A DNA stretch of 64,000 nt from assembly GCA_026745465.1 (NCBI GenBank), contig JACYXH010000022.1, positions 92,001 through 156,000 of the forward strand, read 5' to 3'. The stretch comes from Lota lota (lineage: Eukaryota > Chordata > Actinopteri > Gadiformes > Lotidae). A program made the position numbers and the translations under genes. Positions 48,301-60,526 of this stretch are shown here, in pieces (positions within the stretch are counted from its first letter, which is position 1; the number at the start of each line of letters is the position of its first letter). The notes under the pieces were generated by a model. It was not told the DNA's origin, did no database searches, and worked only from the letters and a program-made list of their open reading frames with translations.

Positions 48301-51300
48301 ATTCAACATTCTAATTTCAATGTGACGCAGAGGGGTCTAACCAACGTTAATGTCTTCTGTTGTGTCCCTCAAATTCGTTAATTCTTCCATATATCCCTTT
48401 CGAAAATATCTATTCCTTTTTTAATACTGTAAAATGCAATAGCTCTCAGACCATGTGACCCACTGAGGTCAAACCAGGTTTAATCTATCTTTATGGTGTA
48501 ATCCCTTTAATTTACAAATTATCATCATTCCATATTATTTTCTTTCTTCTTTCACTCTGAATATTGACATCTGTTGGTAATTTAAGAGGTCTTTGAGCTA
48601 TGTATTTAGCAATATTCAGAAAGGAATATACATTTTTGAAAGGGAAATAATGGATAGATTAGATTAAAGTTAGTTTGACCCCTCTGGGTGACCTCTGGGT
48701 AGTCTAATTAAGCTATCATAGGCCCATGTTGGCAGCATTAAATGTGGTGTCTAATTACAGCATCGTTTGGCAGTAAGCGTCTAACTAGCATATTTTGGAT
48801 GTGATATGGCATAGTATTTGATGTGGATCATGCACAATGGTGTCTAATAGTGTATTAGGATCTCCTATTTGGTTTCTATATGTAGTATAATTTTGTATAA
48901 TAGTGTCTAATTACAATATATTTGTGATCTAATACGGCATTATATGCAGTTTCTAATTAGGGTATAACTGTGTTTGTTTATTTTCTAATCAAGAACATTA
49001 TTTCTTGGTTTTGTCAAATTGTATACAAAGTACAGCTTTTTACATCTTATTAGTGTACCGTAAAATAAAGTGACCAGAATTATTTACATCCTTTGATTTC
49101 CATTTCTCAGACACTTGCAAATTAGTGACAATAGGTTTCCTATGTAATCTCTGACATCCATTTTATTTTTGCCATCAACAGCTCAACTACAATTAACAGC
49201 ATCAAAGATTAGCTGTTTTAGTTTTTTGGTCTTTATTTGTTTTTCTATTTTCATTAGCTTATGAATTATTCACATAGGAGAACATTGGTTAATAGTTTTG
49301 TAATCGGGGGACGATGAAGACCAATTTACATCCTATGATTTCCTTTTCTAAGATCCTTTCTTTTAATGCAAATAAGTGCCAGGGTACGAAGGTTTAATCA
49401 GTTTTCCCATCAAAGTCCAAAAAGGAATAAACGATAAAACAGGTCCATTTTCAATTTCTCTCTATTAAACCAAAAACAGACTTCAAAGTCCCTCAAAGGT
49501 TGGAGTATTTGATTTCACGGTTTCTCATTCCTGAAATAAGGTGCTTAATACCCAAATCGTTTGGAGCCATGCAGTCATGAGATCTACTCTGATGTGTATT
49601 CGATTTTAATTAGGGTTAAGACTGTTTGATATTTTGGCAATTTGAATCGTAGCCTAATACCTTTGTAGCAAAGGTCAATGCTACACGCCAGCTAGGTGGC
49701 TGCCACACTCTTTCTCTTGGGCTCCTTCCAACAAAAGACGCAGGGTGGTGATGGGAAAGCTGGTTTATTGTAAGTTTTGCAGGTCATAAACATGGCAAGT
49801 GTGATCAACTGCCATGCAGGAGATCTCCCGAGTATGTGTGTGGAGATGGCACAACAGGTGTGCAGCCTCACCCAGCCCCAAAGTCCAATCAGACTCGGCC
49901 AGGTGAGGCTGCTTAAACCAGTTATCATCCACACATACTCCCACAGCCTTATAAATGGTAATAAAAAAGGTTACTTATTTAAAAGACTATTGTGCTCAAC
50001 TGTGTCAAAAGCCATAAGTCATAAAGAGTTCAGCACAATGTCAACATTATTAACCTCGATAAAGGCACGGAGTCAGCGAGTTTACCAATCATTTTAGATC
50101 AACAGGATAGTTTAATATAGGCCAATAATTATTGAGATCATTGGTATCACCACCCTTATGCAAAGGAACTACCTGGGCTGTTTCCATAACAGTGGAATCT
50201 TACCAGTAGTGTTTCACTGTTTTCCAAAATCTCTCTCCATTAGTTGGAAAATGACGACAGTAGATTTAGCCTTCCTATCCATCATACTAAGGTCATCCTG
50301 TATCTGCCTTCTGAACGTCTGCTCGTCAGCTGGAGTTCCAGTAGCCCGTGCACTACACCAGACTGGTTTCTATAGCGAGGAGATAGAGACAGCTCCCGTG
50401 AACACCATGGGTTTGACCTGTTTTTTATTCTACAGGTCTTAAGTGGATCTGGCATAGAAGAGGTTCATTCAACTCTTGAATTCTGTAAATCATAAAAAGA
50501 AAGTCCCGCTCATTTTAGTTTTTAAAAATGTCTTTTAGGATTGTTTTGGTATTTCTGATGCAGACTATTGGGCAGTGGTCACTGATATCCAGAGAGAGGA
50601 CACCAGAGGCAGAGTAGTTTGGGGTTTGATAGTAAGAATGAGGTCTAGCAGTGTGGATTCATCAGGGTTTCTCATGTTTGGTCTTCTTGGTTTGGATATG
50701 AGTTGGGATAGATCTAGTTGTAGACAGATGTCTTATAGCTTGTCAGAGTCAACCATGAATATTGATATCAGATATTTGATCCTGATGAATGTCCCTTCCC
50801 TTGAAGTAATTTTGTGTGAATCACCCCGGTGTTGTGTGATCACTAATGAGCGTTCCCGTTTCAGCTTAACTCAGAGTTTCTCTACACCAACTCTACCAGT
50901 CACACCTGGCCCTTCAGTGCTATTGCTGAACTAATAGGTGAGTCCTCCTGTAACTTTTGGTTTATGTGGCAGCATACATTAGTTTGAGTTTGTGGTTTGT
51001 AGAAGTGTGCTTTAAGTTGCCTAGGACCGGAAATTCACTTGACATCTGACAAAAGTGTTTGACCAGAGACCTTAATTAATGCAGAAACTTAATTTTTTCA
51101 AAATGTCTTTCACCTAATTACAATATAGAAGCCATTTTATGTTTGTATATATTTGATTTGAAGCGTTTTTCGTGATATTTTCCTTAATTCTTCCCGTAGA
51201 CAACGCCAAAAATGCCAAAAAGATATGGATCGATAAGACCCAGATCAATGACCAGGAGTGTCTAACCTTCATGGATAACGGAAACGGACTCAGCTATGAC

Positions 51301-54300
51301 ATGATGCATCGGATGCTCAGGTGATAGTTGATCATTTACAATATCTATGATTATTTATAATATCACAACATCAGGCAATTCAGTTTATTCATGACCGTGT
51401 CGTGAAGTTAGTGGTTAATGCATGAACATATTTTCCCTTATAGCTTCGGATTCAGCGACAAAAAAGCTGTGGATCACATACAGCCCATTGGAATGTATGG
51501 CAACGGCTTCAAGTCTGGCTCAATGCGTCTGGGCAAGGATGCCATCGTTTTATCCAAATCAAAGACTGACCTGTGTGTTGGCATGCTGTCACAGACCTAC
51601 CTAAAGAAGACCAGAGCCAAGCAGATCACTGTGCCTATCATCAGCATTAAGAAACCAGAAGCAAATAAGTATATCCTTTTGAGCTTGTCAAATGGGTCTC
51701 AACTGTGGTCATTGCTGTTGTGGGTTTTGGATCACTGTTATCATGAAGTGTTGCTGTGGATATGTTAATTAACCACTATTTGGTTCCTTGGCCAGGTCCT
51801 TTTTAGGGGATATTACTTCGGTTTTAGATTATTTTGGGAGGGGTTGGTTTAAGATAAGTGTTTTTTTGGTTGCATATATAATATCCTTGTGCCCCTGTAT
51901 AGACGAAGTAGCTAGACCTTAACTTGCACTGGCTTTCCAAAATGTAATAATATTGTTCAGTTTGGATCTGGTTTCCCCTGCTATGACACCGATGTGAAAG
52001 GGGTCTGCTGGGTCCAAAGTGAGGAGAATATCGGTTATATCCACCAGGCCTAGTAAGAACTTCCTTGACCCGAGTGACTACTCAGTGTGTTGGAGGAGCA
52101 CACGGCCAGTCTGACGGAAATACTGCGCTACTCACCCTTCGACACTGAGGAAGAGCTGCTTACTGAGCTCCAAAACATCGAGTTCACCGGCTCCAGCACC
52201 GGGACCCGGATCATCATCTGGAACCTCCGCAGGTCTGCGTTTATCCCCATGGTTACAGGCTCATCTGAAGAACCATTAAGGCTTTAAGCCCACAGGACAC
52301 TAAACAGGACATTAAACAGTCTATGGTCGGCACACAAAATAAGGTTTTAGAATATTTGGGGCCAAGATAGACCTATTGAGTCCTGTAATACAAAGGGAGC
52401 AAAAATATACTGCCTGCAGACATTAAAACAATATGGCCTCTTTATCCATTGACCAATGATTACAAACATCATTGATTTTACATGGAAATATCTCACATAC
52501 AAGCAAATTATGCTAGGTAAGAGGCTTAAATAATTATTGTTAGTATGACTCATTTTAACTAATCAGGGGTCCTACGACATCAGTTGGAACCCTTAAGCTT
52601 TTGTCAGAATTATTTATTTCGGACAAATTCTGCCATATCTCAGAAACTACATGGGCAAAAAATTAATACATTTGCAGACTTGAATAACTTTTAAAATTGG
52701 TAAGGGATGCAAAAGATAGAAATTCCAACAGGCTGCCATTTCTGCATGAAACTTTGTAGACATGCACCATTCTTCATGATTGTAGGGTACGCTGCTAGGC
52801 CCTAGCAGTGGGATGGTAGCAAGCAGCTGGTAGAGGTGTGGAGTGAACACAAAACAAGAACAATGTTCAAGGAATAAGCCCACAAAGGGCAGGATTTAAT
52901 GGCAACCACTTAAACCATTCAGAGGGCAAAATAACCCAGCAATATTTTCCCCTGCCACCCTACACAACCTAAGCTCTCTCCCTAAATACAAACTGACCTG
53001 CACCATTCCCAATCCTTAAGGGCTGCCTTAAAGTATTCAGAATGTACTTCTCCTAAGCTCAACATATCTCAACAAACACGACGCTAATGCATCGTGTTTA
53101 CATTATACATTTGCATTCAATAATTGACCAATAAACTTAATTGAACAGGATCCCGGCCAGAGCCCCTCTCCATTCAGCTCCACTTGGTACAGCCCAATGA
53201 GGTCTGACCAGGCACACCTGTGCATGGTTAACCAGTGAGGTGGATCATGTAGCCTCCTCACAACGATGAACAACTTTCTCGCTGCAACCCATTTGGTCAG
53301 ACCATTTTGAATGAATGCAATGACCACAACGCTGCCAAACACACAAACTGGTTGAGCACTGGTGCTCTACAGTGGTAGAGCCATTCTATATAGTGCTCTA
53401 CAGCGGTAGAGCCATTCTATATAGTGCTCTACATTGGTAGAGCACACGGTAGATGTGCAGGTCTCTGGTTCGAATCCGACCGCTACCAAACATTTAGTCT
53501 GAAATGTCTTGTAATACATTTTGCCGCTGTTTGTCTTAGAGGCATGGTTGATGATGTTTTGATATGTTAATGTTTCAATGTCCATTACTGGGCCCCTTCC
53601 AAACTCGGACACAGGTTATAGATGTTGAAAACGGGTTTAGTGCGCTCGCGCGTGTGCGGGCTGGCTTAAGCTGTTTGCATTGATTGTTCAATGCACAACA
53701 GGTGTGCAGCCTCACCCAGCCCCATACTCTAATCAGTCTAACTTGGGCCAGGTGAGGCTGCTTAAACCAGCCATCAACCACACACTGCAGTTTACTGTGG
53801 TAAACCTGATCTTATGGCATGTAAATGCCATTATCTGGCTGCAATGCTAAGCAATGTTGTGCAGGAGGTCCACTGTTTGATTCCGACCTCTACCAAACAT
53901 ATTGTGAGACACGGCATGAAATCAAATGATGTCTACTATGATGTATGCATCAGGCAATGCTCTCCATGCTATGTTGGACACCGTTATCTTTGCTTGCAAC
54001 AATATTTAGGAGTCCTACGAAATCCATAGGAACCCTATTGTATTCGTTAGTATTATTATTATGAAATATTTCCTGACAAATTGGGCAGGCTTGTAGAACT
54101 CGTAAAGTGAGTAAGGGATGAAAAGGATGGGCCAGAATTAACCATAGGTGGTGCTATGATAAGCAATTGAAATTCAAAATTTTATCAGGCTGCCATTTCT
54201 ACTAGGAAAGTGCAATATGCATGAAACTTTGTATACATGCACCATTCGTCATGAGGAACAACTTTCAAGGTGCAACCTATATGTTCAAACCATTTGGATT

Positions 54301-57300
54301 TAATCCAATGGCCACAACTTGACCAAACACCCACACAAAAACAGATTTGGTGCCGGGGGTGGTAAAAGCTATGAAATTTATGAAATTTAAAGTGAAATAT
54401 ATGCATATCCCCGATGTTTAAACAACTATAACTTTGCGTCAACACCACGTAGGCTCTGCTGTCGAAGATTAATACTAAGAGGAGATTCCATAGTATACCC
54501 ATGCCAAATTGCAGGTCTATATCTGGAAACACAAATTGGATGCATTGGTTTGAAGTTTGCCTATCCAAACCGCTGTCTCTCTCCAACTGGGCCTTAAAGG
54601 GGTACACACGTCATTTCGCAAAAGTCTGTTTTGACGGTCGATTTTGACACTGCATACTTAAGAAACATGGTTGGTGATTATTTTGATATGTTTACTTCCG
54701 GTAAACCAGTTTATAAGGCATACAAATGCAACTTTACCATTCCTACCAAGCTCACCATACCTCCACGTATGGAAGACTTCTCTTTCTCCAAATATAGTCT
54801 AATCTGCCCTTGGCAGTGTCCATGTAGTGTAGTGGTACAGTGTCGGCCACATGACCATGGGGTCGCTGGTTTGAGTCTGACCTTGACCAAACTGTTTGGT
54901 CAAAGTGAGACATGGCATGAAATCAACTTTTTATTTACTATATTTATTTTTGAGATTGCTTTGTTAATGTCTAATATTGATACATATTTAGACTACATAC
55001 TATATAAAGACTATTGCAAAGACATTTAACCTTGGTTAATGTATTTGTATCTGCAATCTTTATTACTTTATTCATATTTTCATTATAGGACATCTGCAGG
55101 GAATATGGAGTTGGATTTCACCACAGACCGCTATGATATCCGCATTCCCTCTGATGTCCTTAAATCAACGACTGAACCAGACCAAAGACCAGAGCGATCA
55201 GACTCGTTCGTCCCTGAGAGTGACTTGTCGTTGCGTGTAAGTAGTAGCGACCTCGGCTGACCCCATGGCACACGTAAACAGCCTGTAGTTCTGGGGGAAG
55301 ACCCCACATACCGAATGCAGAGAATGGGATCAGACGTTCATGATGCAACATTAACTGTGATCAAGATATTAAGATGACCGTATTTCTGAGACCATTTTAA
55401 CACTTTGGTTTAAGAATGTTAATGTTAACATGTTGAACCTTTCAGACATGTGGATTTAAGAGAAAACACGATGTGTGCATTGTAAATACCGAATAAATTT
55501 AATGTATTTACCGATAAAAGAGAATTATGATGATACATAACAAGCGACTAGATGGGATTTATTTATTTAGTTGCTGTTGTATTAGTGATATGCATACTTG
55601 TGTCTATGAAAGGTTGTATTTAGTTTTGTATCTATACTTATGAACGTAGGCATACTGCAGCGTCCTCTACATGAAGCCTCGTATGCAGATCAACATTCGA
55701 GGACAGAAGGTGAAGACTCAGCTCATCTCTAAGAGTCTGGCCCTCATCGAAACAGACATCTACAAGCCTCCTTTTGTGGTATCCTTTCTGTCCACAAACG
55801 TTCCAGCTTCTTCTTGCATAATAAATAATTAAATCTCTGCGTTTATCCCAGTAACAGTGGGCAAATTTAAGTTCATTCTTCACATTTAATCCAGGAGCAG
55901 TGAGCTGCCACAGTCCGGGAACCAACTCCAGTTTTTAGCATGCTTGTCTTGGTTATGGGAAGGCCAGGAGTAGTGTTCTGTGGTTATGTGTTATGGTGTG
56001 GGGGAAACCAGAGCACTAAGGTTAAGCACAGTGGAAAAACCTCCTGATGGCAATGGTTGGCCTCAGACCTTCTGGCTGTGAGGCAGCAGTGCTTACCACT
56101 GAGCCACCATGTAACCCAACATCACAACATGCATCAGAGACAGATTCTTCACAACAGTCTTCTTGACCAGTGTGTGTGTGTGTGTGTTTGGTTTATTTAT
56201 GCATGAAATGTTTTTCATTCTGTGAAGAATCTACATCAGACTTCCGGGTCCAGATTGTTCCTTAAGACCCGTTCTAGAAACAAAAAATCCCCATCACCTT
56301 TGGGTACAACACGAAGAGCAAGGACCAATATGGCATCATGATGTACTACAAGAACCGACTCATCAAGGCATATTATCGTGTCGGTTGTCAGCTAAAGGTG
56401 AGTGTGTGCAATCATTTAAAATGTGCCTTTTTATTAGGTCTTATTATTCATACGCTGGTGTTTGTTGTGGTAAACGTTGGTGTATGTGCTCCTAACAGGC
56501 TAACAACAGGCTAGGCATCGGAGTCATTGGTGTGATTGAGTGTAACTTTCTGGAACCGACTCACAACAAACAGGACTTTGACAACACCAATACGTACAGG
56601 TAAGGCCTGTACTGTAATGGTGTTCAAATCATGATCTCACAATCATGAATTCGTTTTTGACAGTTATCATGCTGTGTTTCGGTTAGTTATTTTCTCAGTA
56701 CGACTTTTTAATCTGCATTTTGTTATAATGGAAAACATTATTTTATTTATTTTGTTTATTACTTCAAACGTTAGTGCACATTTATAAGTTAATTTTTTTT
56801 TATAAATCATCAGAACATATTTACTTCTTACTGTTACTATTTCAGCATTTAGCAGCCATTTTTCCACAAAGCTACAAGCAGTGAATTCAGATGTCTTTAT
56901 GAGCTGGAAGAGGTTAGGATCTGGCTCTAGAGTGCCTACATGTAGACTGTCTTTATTGGGGTTTGAGCCCAGAACCTCTGGTCAACCACCCTAACCACTA
57001 CACTGTCCCTCTTATCAAGACACAAGTCTGAATTTTTTTTTGCTTTACAGAAACACTATCAGAAATGTTGCAACAAAGTTAGAAGAATACTGTAAAGAAA
57101 TTCGGTTCAAGAGAAAGAAGAGCAACCCCAGCGATAACGTGCCCGTTGAGGAAACAGAGTGAGTCCACAATCACAGGGTTTTGAGTACTTTAAGTATGGT
57201 CATAATAAAGTCCAAGTTACCTGTATGATCTTTAATGGCTACAGCTAGATGTATCTCATGTTAACTGTTAGAACTTTATTCATTCACTGCACCCTCATAC

Positions 57301-60204
57301 TGTGATACTTGTGGTTTTGTCAAGTTGAGCATCCCAACGTTGTCTACTGTCACTGGAGGACGTGGCTGATAATTGGAGTGGTTCTGTGTTCCTGTGTTCT
57401 ACAGAAAATGCCCGGATCAGAGCTGGGTCCAGTGTGACGAGTGTCAGCAGTGGCGGAGGCTGCCGGATGGAATTAACACGGAGAAACTTCCTGAAGAGTG
57501 GTTCTGCTACATGAACCCCGACCCTCAGTTCAGGTTAGGATAGCTAATGGTTCTGGGTTTGATCCCCGATGTGGACACACTGCTAGTAGGCCACTTGACC
57601 AAGAGGTCTTTGGGCATCAAGATGCCTTAATGCCAATCTATATGAATTAACTATAAGTCGCTCTGGATAAAAGCATCTACTGAAATACTAAATGAGCATA
57701 GACATTTTCAGCAACATGTGCCTTCCTTGAAATGAAGGAATAGTTTAAATTCATATGCATCCACCACTACAGTACACACAAGCCACCTGTACATTTAGAT
57801 TGGTAATTAAAAATGTATGTTAAAATATATCTTTATTGTTCCTTAAAAATCCAAGAGGATTATTAGCATATTGAATGATGAATCCAGATTGAAATAATTA
57901 GCTCTAGGGGACATAATCATCAGTATAACATTTATATTGTTATACATTCACATCTCATCTCATTCAGGAGCTGTGAGACGAAGGAAGAGCCAGAGGACTC
58001 TGATTCTGAGCAGCCCACAAACCTGAAGACCTATAAAATACAGTAGGCTCCATATTTAGCATTACTTCTTCAGTTAGCCTGGTAAACTAACTCGACTTTT
58101 ATGTTTTTTCTCAGTCAAAATCAAAGGTTATTCAGAATTCAGAATAGTACAGGTCACCTGTATGTGGTCTTATAGGGACATCCAGAACACTGTACATTGA
58201 CTGACCTTGGCGTTTCTGACAATTGTATTGTTTATGTTAACAGGGAGAGGGAGGACAAAAAGAGACAAGATGAGATGAAAGAATTAAAAAAGGTTAAGAA
58301 AATGTCTTCAGATATATATATTATACTGTATGTACTATTGTTTGTATAATAAATATGAATTAAAATGCTTGATTATATTTTGTACCATAATCGTAATATT
58401 GATGAATGTTTATTACATACTTATGTCATAAAAGCACTATAGGTAGATTGAAAAAAGTTTGTTGAGAAAAAGTGGTAGCCTTTTCTCAACAAACTTGTGT
58501 GTGGTGTGCATGAAGTTGTTCCTAGTTCTTCCTGACATTTACAGAAATACTAATTATAATTCATGTATTGAATTAAATATTGAATTATATTACATGTAAA
58601 TAGTGCTTCTACGTTAAGACTAAATCCATCTTTTGATCATGACAACCAGAGCTCCACCCCGAAAACATCACAGACACCAAGAGAGGGCGCCTCTGGTAAA
58701 ATGTGTTTTTATATTATCTGGGTGGTAAATACTTAATTATTACGTCATCTGTTTTCTTCACGTTCTGTTCTTTGTTTTGTTCTGTTTAACAGTTGGTACA
58801 ATATTTAATATAATATTTCTCTAGCACACAGTGTGTCCACCAGCAGCAGTCATCCGGTAATAACGGATGAAGTCTCTCTGTCAAGAAACCCCTCAAGGTA
58901 TGACTGCCTTTTACCCCCCAATGATGTTTCACTTTATCATCTTTGAAAATATCACAAAATCACGTTAATTGTCAATTTCTTTCTTTTTACATACAGTATC
59001 TCACAAAAGTGAGTACACCCCTCACATTTTTGTAAATATTTGAGTACATCTTTTTCATGACAACACTGAAGAAATGACACTTTGCTACAATGTAAAGTAG
59101 TGAGTGTACAGCTTGTATAAACGTGTAAATTTGCTGTCCCCTCTAAATAACTCAACACACAGCCATTAAAGTCTAAACCGCTGGCAACAAAAGTGAGGCC
59201 AACCATGACGAGGCCTGTTCTGAGTGGAACCTGTCCTGTTAAACTGTATGGTCTTGGCCACCGTGCTGCAGCTCAGTTTCAGGGTCTTGGCAATCTTCTT
59301 ACAGCCCAGGCCATCTTTATGTAGAGCAACAATTCTTTTTTTCAGATCCTCAGAGAGTTCTTTGCCATGAGGTGGCATGTTGAACTTCCAGTGACCAGTA
59401 TGAGGGAGTGTGAGAGCGATGACACCAAATTTAACACACCTGCTCCCCATTCACACCTGAGACCTTGTAACACTAACGAGTCACATGACACCGGGGAGGG
59501 AAAATGGCTAATTGGGCCCAATTTGGACATTTTCACTTAGGGGTGTACTCACTTTTGTTCCCAGCGGTTTAGACATTAATGGCTGTGTGTTGAGTTATTT
59601 TGAGGGGACAGCAAATTTACACGGTTATACAAGCTGTACACTCACTACTTTACATTGTAGCTAAGTGTCATTTCTTCAGTGTTGTCACATGAAAAGATAT
59701 ACTCAAATATTTACAAAAATGTGAGGGGTGTACTCACTTTTGTGAGATACTGTAATTAATTTGTGAACTGCAGGAGCAAGAGGCCGCAGCCTATGACTCC
59801 ACAAAGCAAATCAAAAATACCAAAGAGAAATAGTGAAGAGAGAAAGTCAGATACACCTACGGGCCTGAGAAGCCATGCAGCCTTGGAGGCGAGATCGACA
59901 GGAAATGATGCCACGGAGGAGATGAGCGACACAAGCGCCCAGATGCAAGGACCACAAGGGAACGATGAGGAGGAGATGAACCTCAGCACAGCGGCTAACG
60001 ATGGAGCTCAAGTGATGGAGGAGGGAATGATTAGCATCATCCAGGCCCAGGAACAGCAAGACCAGCTCATAGAGCTCCTGCAGTCTGTGGGCAACGAGAG
60101 AGACCCCTTGAAAGAGAAGGCAGAGGAGCTGAGCAGAGAAAAAGAGGCATTAGAGGCGGAGAAAGCCAGCATTTCTGCCGAGTGTGAAAAGAAAAAGTTA
60201 TGGT

Positions 60205-60302
<98 letters not shown>

Positions 60303-60526
60303 TCTAATATAATTAAATGCACAATTGGAATCGACACAGTATTTATAAGACTATGTTTGTCTCTTGTCAACTCTGTTAAAGTCTGGTGGAGCTCCGAAAA
60401 AACGTGGGACGCCTTTTGTTGTTGCAACAAGTCCCGTTGGAACTGGACCAAGTTGACTACGAGTGCGGCGTCATTGACGAGATATTTGAACAGTTCCTCA
60501 GTAAATATGTTCCTAGTTCACACTAG
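45305..60526 (+). CDS. morc3: MORC3-like copy D: most complete MORC family CW-type zinc finger ATPase
   Basis: Exons 45305-45346, 50865-50937, 51200-51320, 51444-51668, 52086-52232, 55089-55236, 55650-55778, 56278-56397, 56499-56599, 57051-57158, 57405-57533, 57968-58042, 58244-58292, 58650-58695, 58825-58897, 59774-60202, 60382-60526 (TAG). Sum 2160 nt: 719 residues plus stop, with every junction in phase. Human MORC3 is longer (over 900 residues). Domains: ATPase (about 1-290), S5-like (about 290-400), CW (about 440-485), linker, coiled coil, C-terminus. Exon 14 is missing (in-frame loss) and exon 17 is fused to a coiled-coil mini-exon. The N-box reads DNAKNAKK: four residues lost and the Tyr-Asp replaced, but AELI and DNA are kept. 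Exon 2 reads LNSEFLYTN where other copies have LNPKFLHTN. Known for the family: nuclear, PML-body associated, binds methylated H3K4, represses chromatin and limits DNA viruses and IFNB1. Function here is inferred from homology. Confidence 0.88.
45347..50864. other. Copy D intron 1
   Basis: 5.5 kb, homologous to C intron 1 with two longer stretches: 46073-46596, an LTR-like repeat (TGTCAG...CTGACA, AATAAATCC near its end), and 47180-47940, which I do not recognise. The reverse solo LTR (49664-49945) and minus-strand LINE relic (about 49950-50500) match those in C. The TCTAATTA-rich segment is 48690-49000. No host exon seen. Confidence 0.62.
46073..46596 (+). mobile_element. Putative solo LTR (TGTCAG...CTGACA) in copy D intron 1
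   Basis: 524 bp starting TGTCAGCTCC and ending CCCTTCCTGACA, with CCTGCCTGCCTG tracts and AATAAATCCTTTAGACTT close to the 3' end, the layout of fish Gypsy-type LTRs. Copy C has only its first 330 bp or so (from about 21090), cut by a deletion. Open frames through it (138 codons at 46089) are not supported as a gene. No clear target duplication. Confidence 0.5.
50865..52232 (+). CDS. morc3: Copy D exons 2-5: GHKL ATPase core with shortened N-box loop
   Basis: G1 box [12 protein letters not shown] and lid [15 protein letters not shown] are intact, as is [10 protein letters not shown]. Exon 3 is 121 nt against 133 in [13 protein letters not shown] has become DNAKNAKK. The Mg-ligand Asn and the catalytic Glu (exon 2) remain, but the loop that follows is shorter and basic, which might alter ATP turnover. 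Confidence 0.85.
52233..55088. repeat. Copy D intron 5: SINE-rich
   Basis: Homologous to B intron 5 but longer. 53355-53490 contains three successive tRNA A-box-like heads (GTGCTCTACA.YGGTAGAGC) about 36 bp apart before a single B-box (GGTTCGAATCCGACC). 53575-53795 is a fragment related to the solo LTR family. 53860-54060 and 54820-54920 are further SINE heads/bodies. No coding exon seen. Confidence 0.6.
57405..58042 (+). CDS. morc3: Copy D CW-type zinc finger exons
   Basis: [20 protein letters not shown] and [14 protein letters not shown] (exon 11) plus [16 protein letters not shown] (exon 12). All four zinc-binding Cys and the Trp (SWVQC) are present. WVQC matches the usual vertebrate form better than WAQC in B and C'. 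Intron 11 holds the same SINE fragment as B and C' (57545-57700). Confidence 0.88.
58455..58496. repeat. Perfect 16-bp hairpin at the site of lost exon 14 in D
   Basis: AAGTTTGTTGAGAAAA (58455-58470) and its exact reverse complement (58481-58496), 10-nt spacer. In B and C' only the left arm exists, followed by intron and exon 14; in D the right arm is joined directly to sequence just past exon 14 (GTGTGTGGTGTGCATG). Confidence 0.85.
58994..59752 (-). mobile_element. Tc1/mariner deletion derivative in copy D intron 16
   Basis: 759 bp flanked by TA (58992-58993, 59753-59754), starting CAGTATCTCACAAAAGTGAG and ending with its inverse. Terminal inverted repeats are about 195 bp. Minus strand 59166-59450 encodes only the N-terminal helix-turn-helix of a Tc1-like transposase ([38 protein letters not shown]); the catalytic DDE domain is deleted. 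B has the empty site. Confidence 0.88.
59774..60526 (+). CDS. morc3: Copy D coiled-coil exon (fused) and intact C-terminal exon
   Basis: Exon 17 (59774-60202) runs from [15 protein letters not shown] through AREK-less coiled coil ([20 protein letters not shown]) straight into [11 protein letters not shown], a unit that is a separate exon in the other copies; the intron between has been lost with part of exon 17. Last exon 60382-60526 (145 nt) encodes [40 protein letters not shown]..., ending TAG. A, C and C' carry a shortened, frame-altered version of this last exon. Confidence 0.78.
60210..60300. repeat. (AC)n microsatellite in the last intron of copy D
   Basis: About 45 AC units, starting 7 nt after the exon 17 donor (TG|GTTAGT). 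Apparent Thr-His frames are artefacts. Confidence 0.97.
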
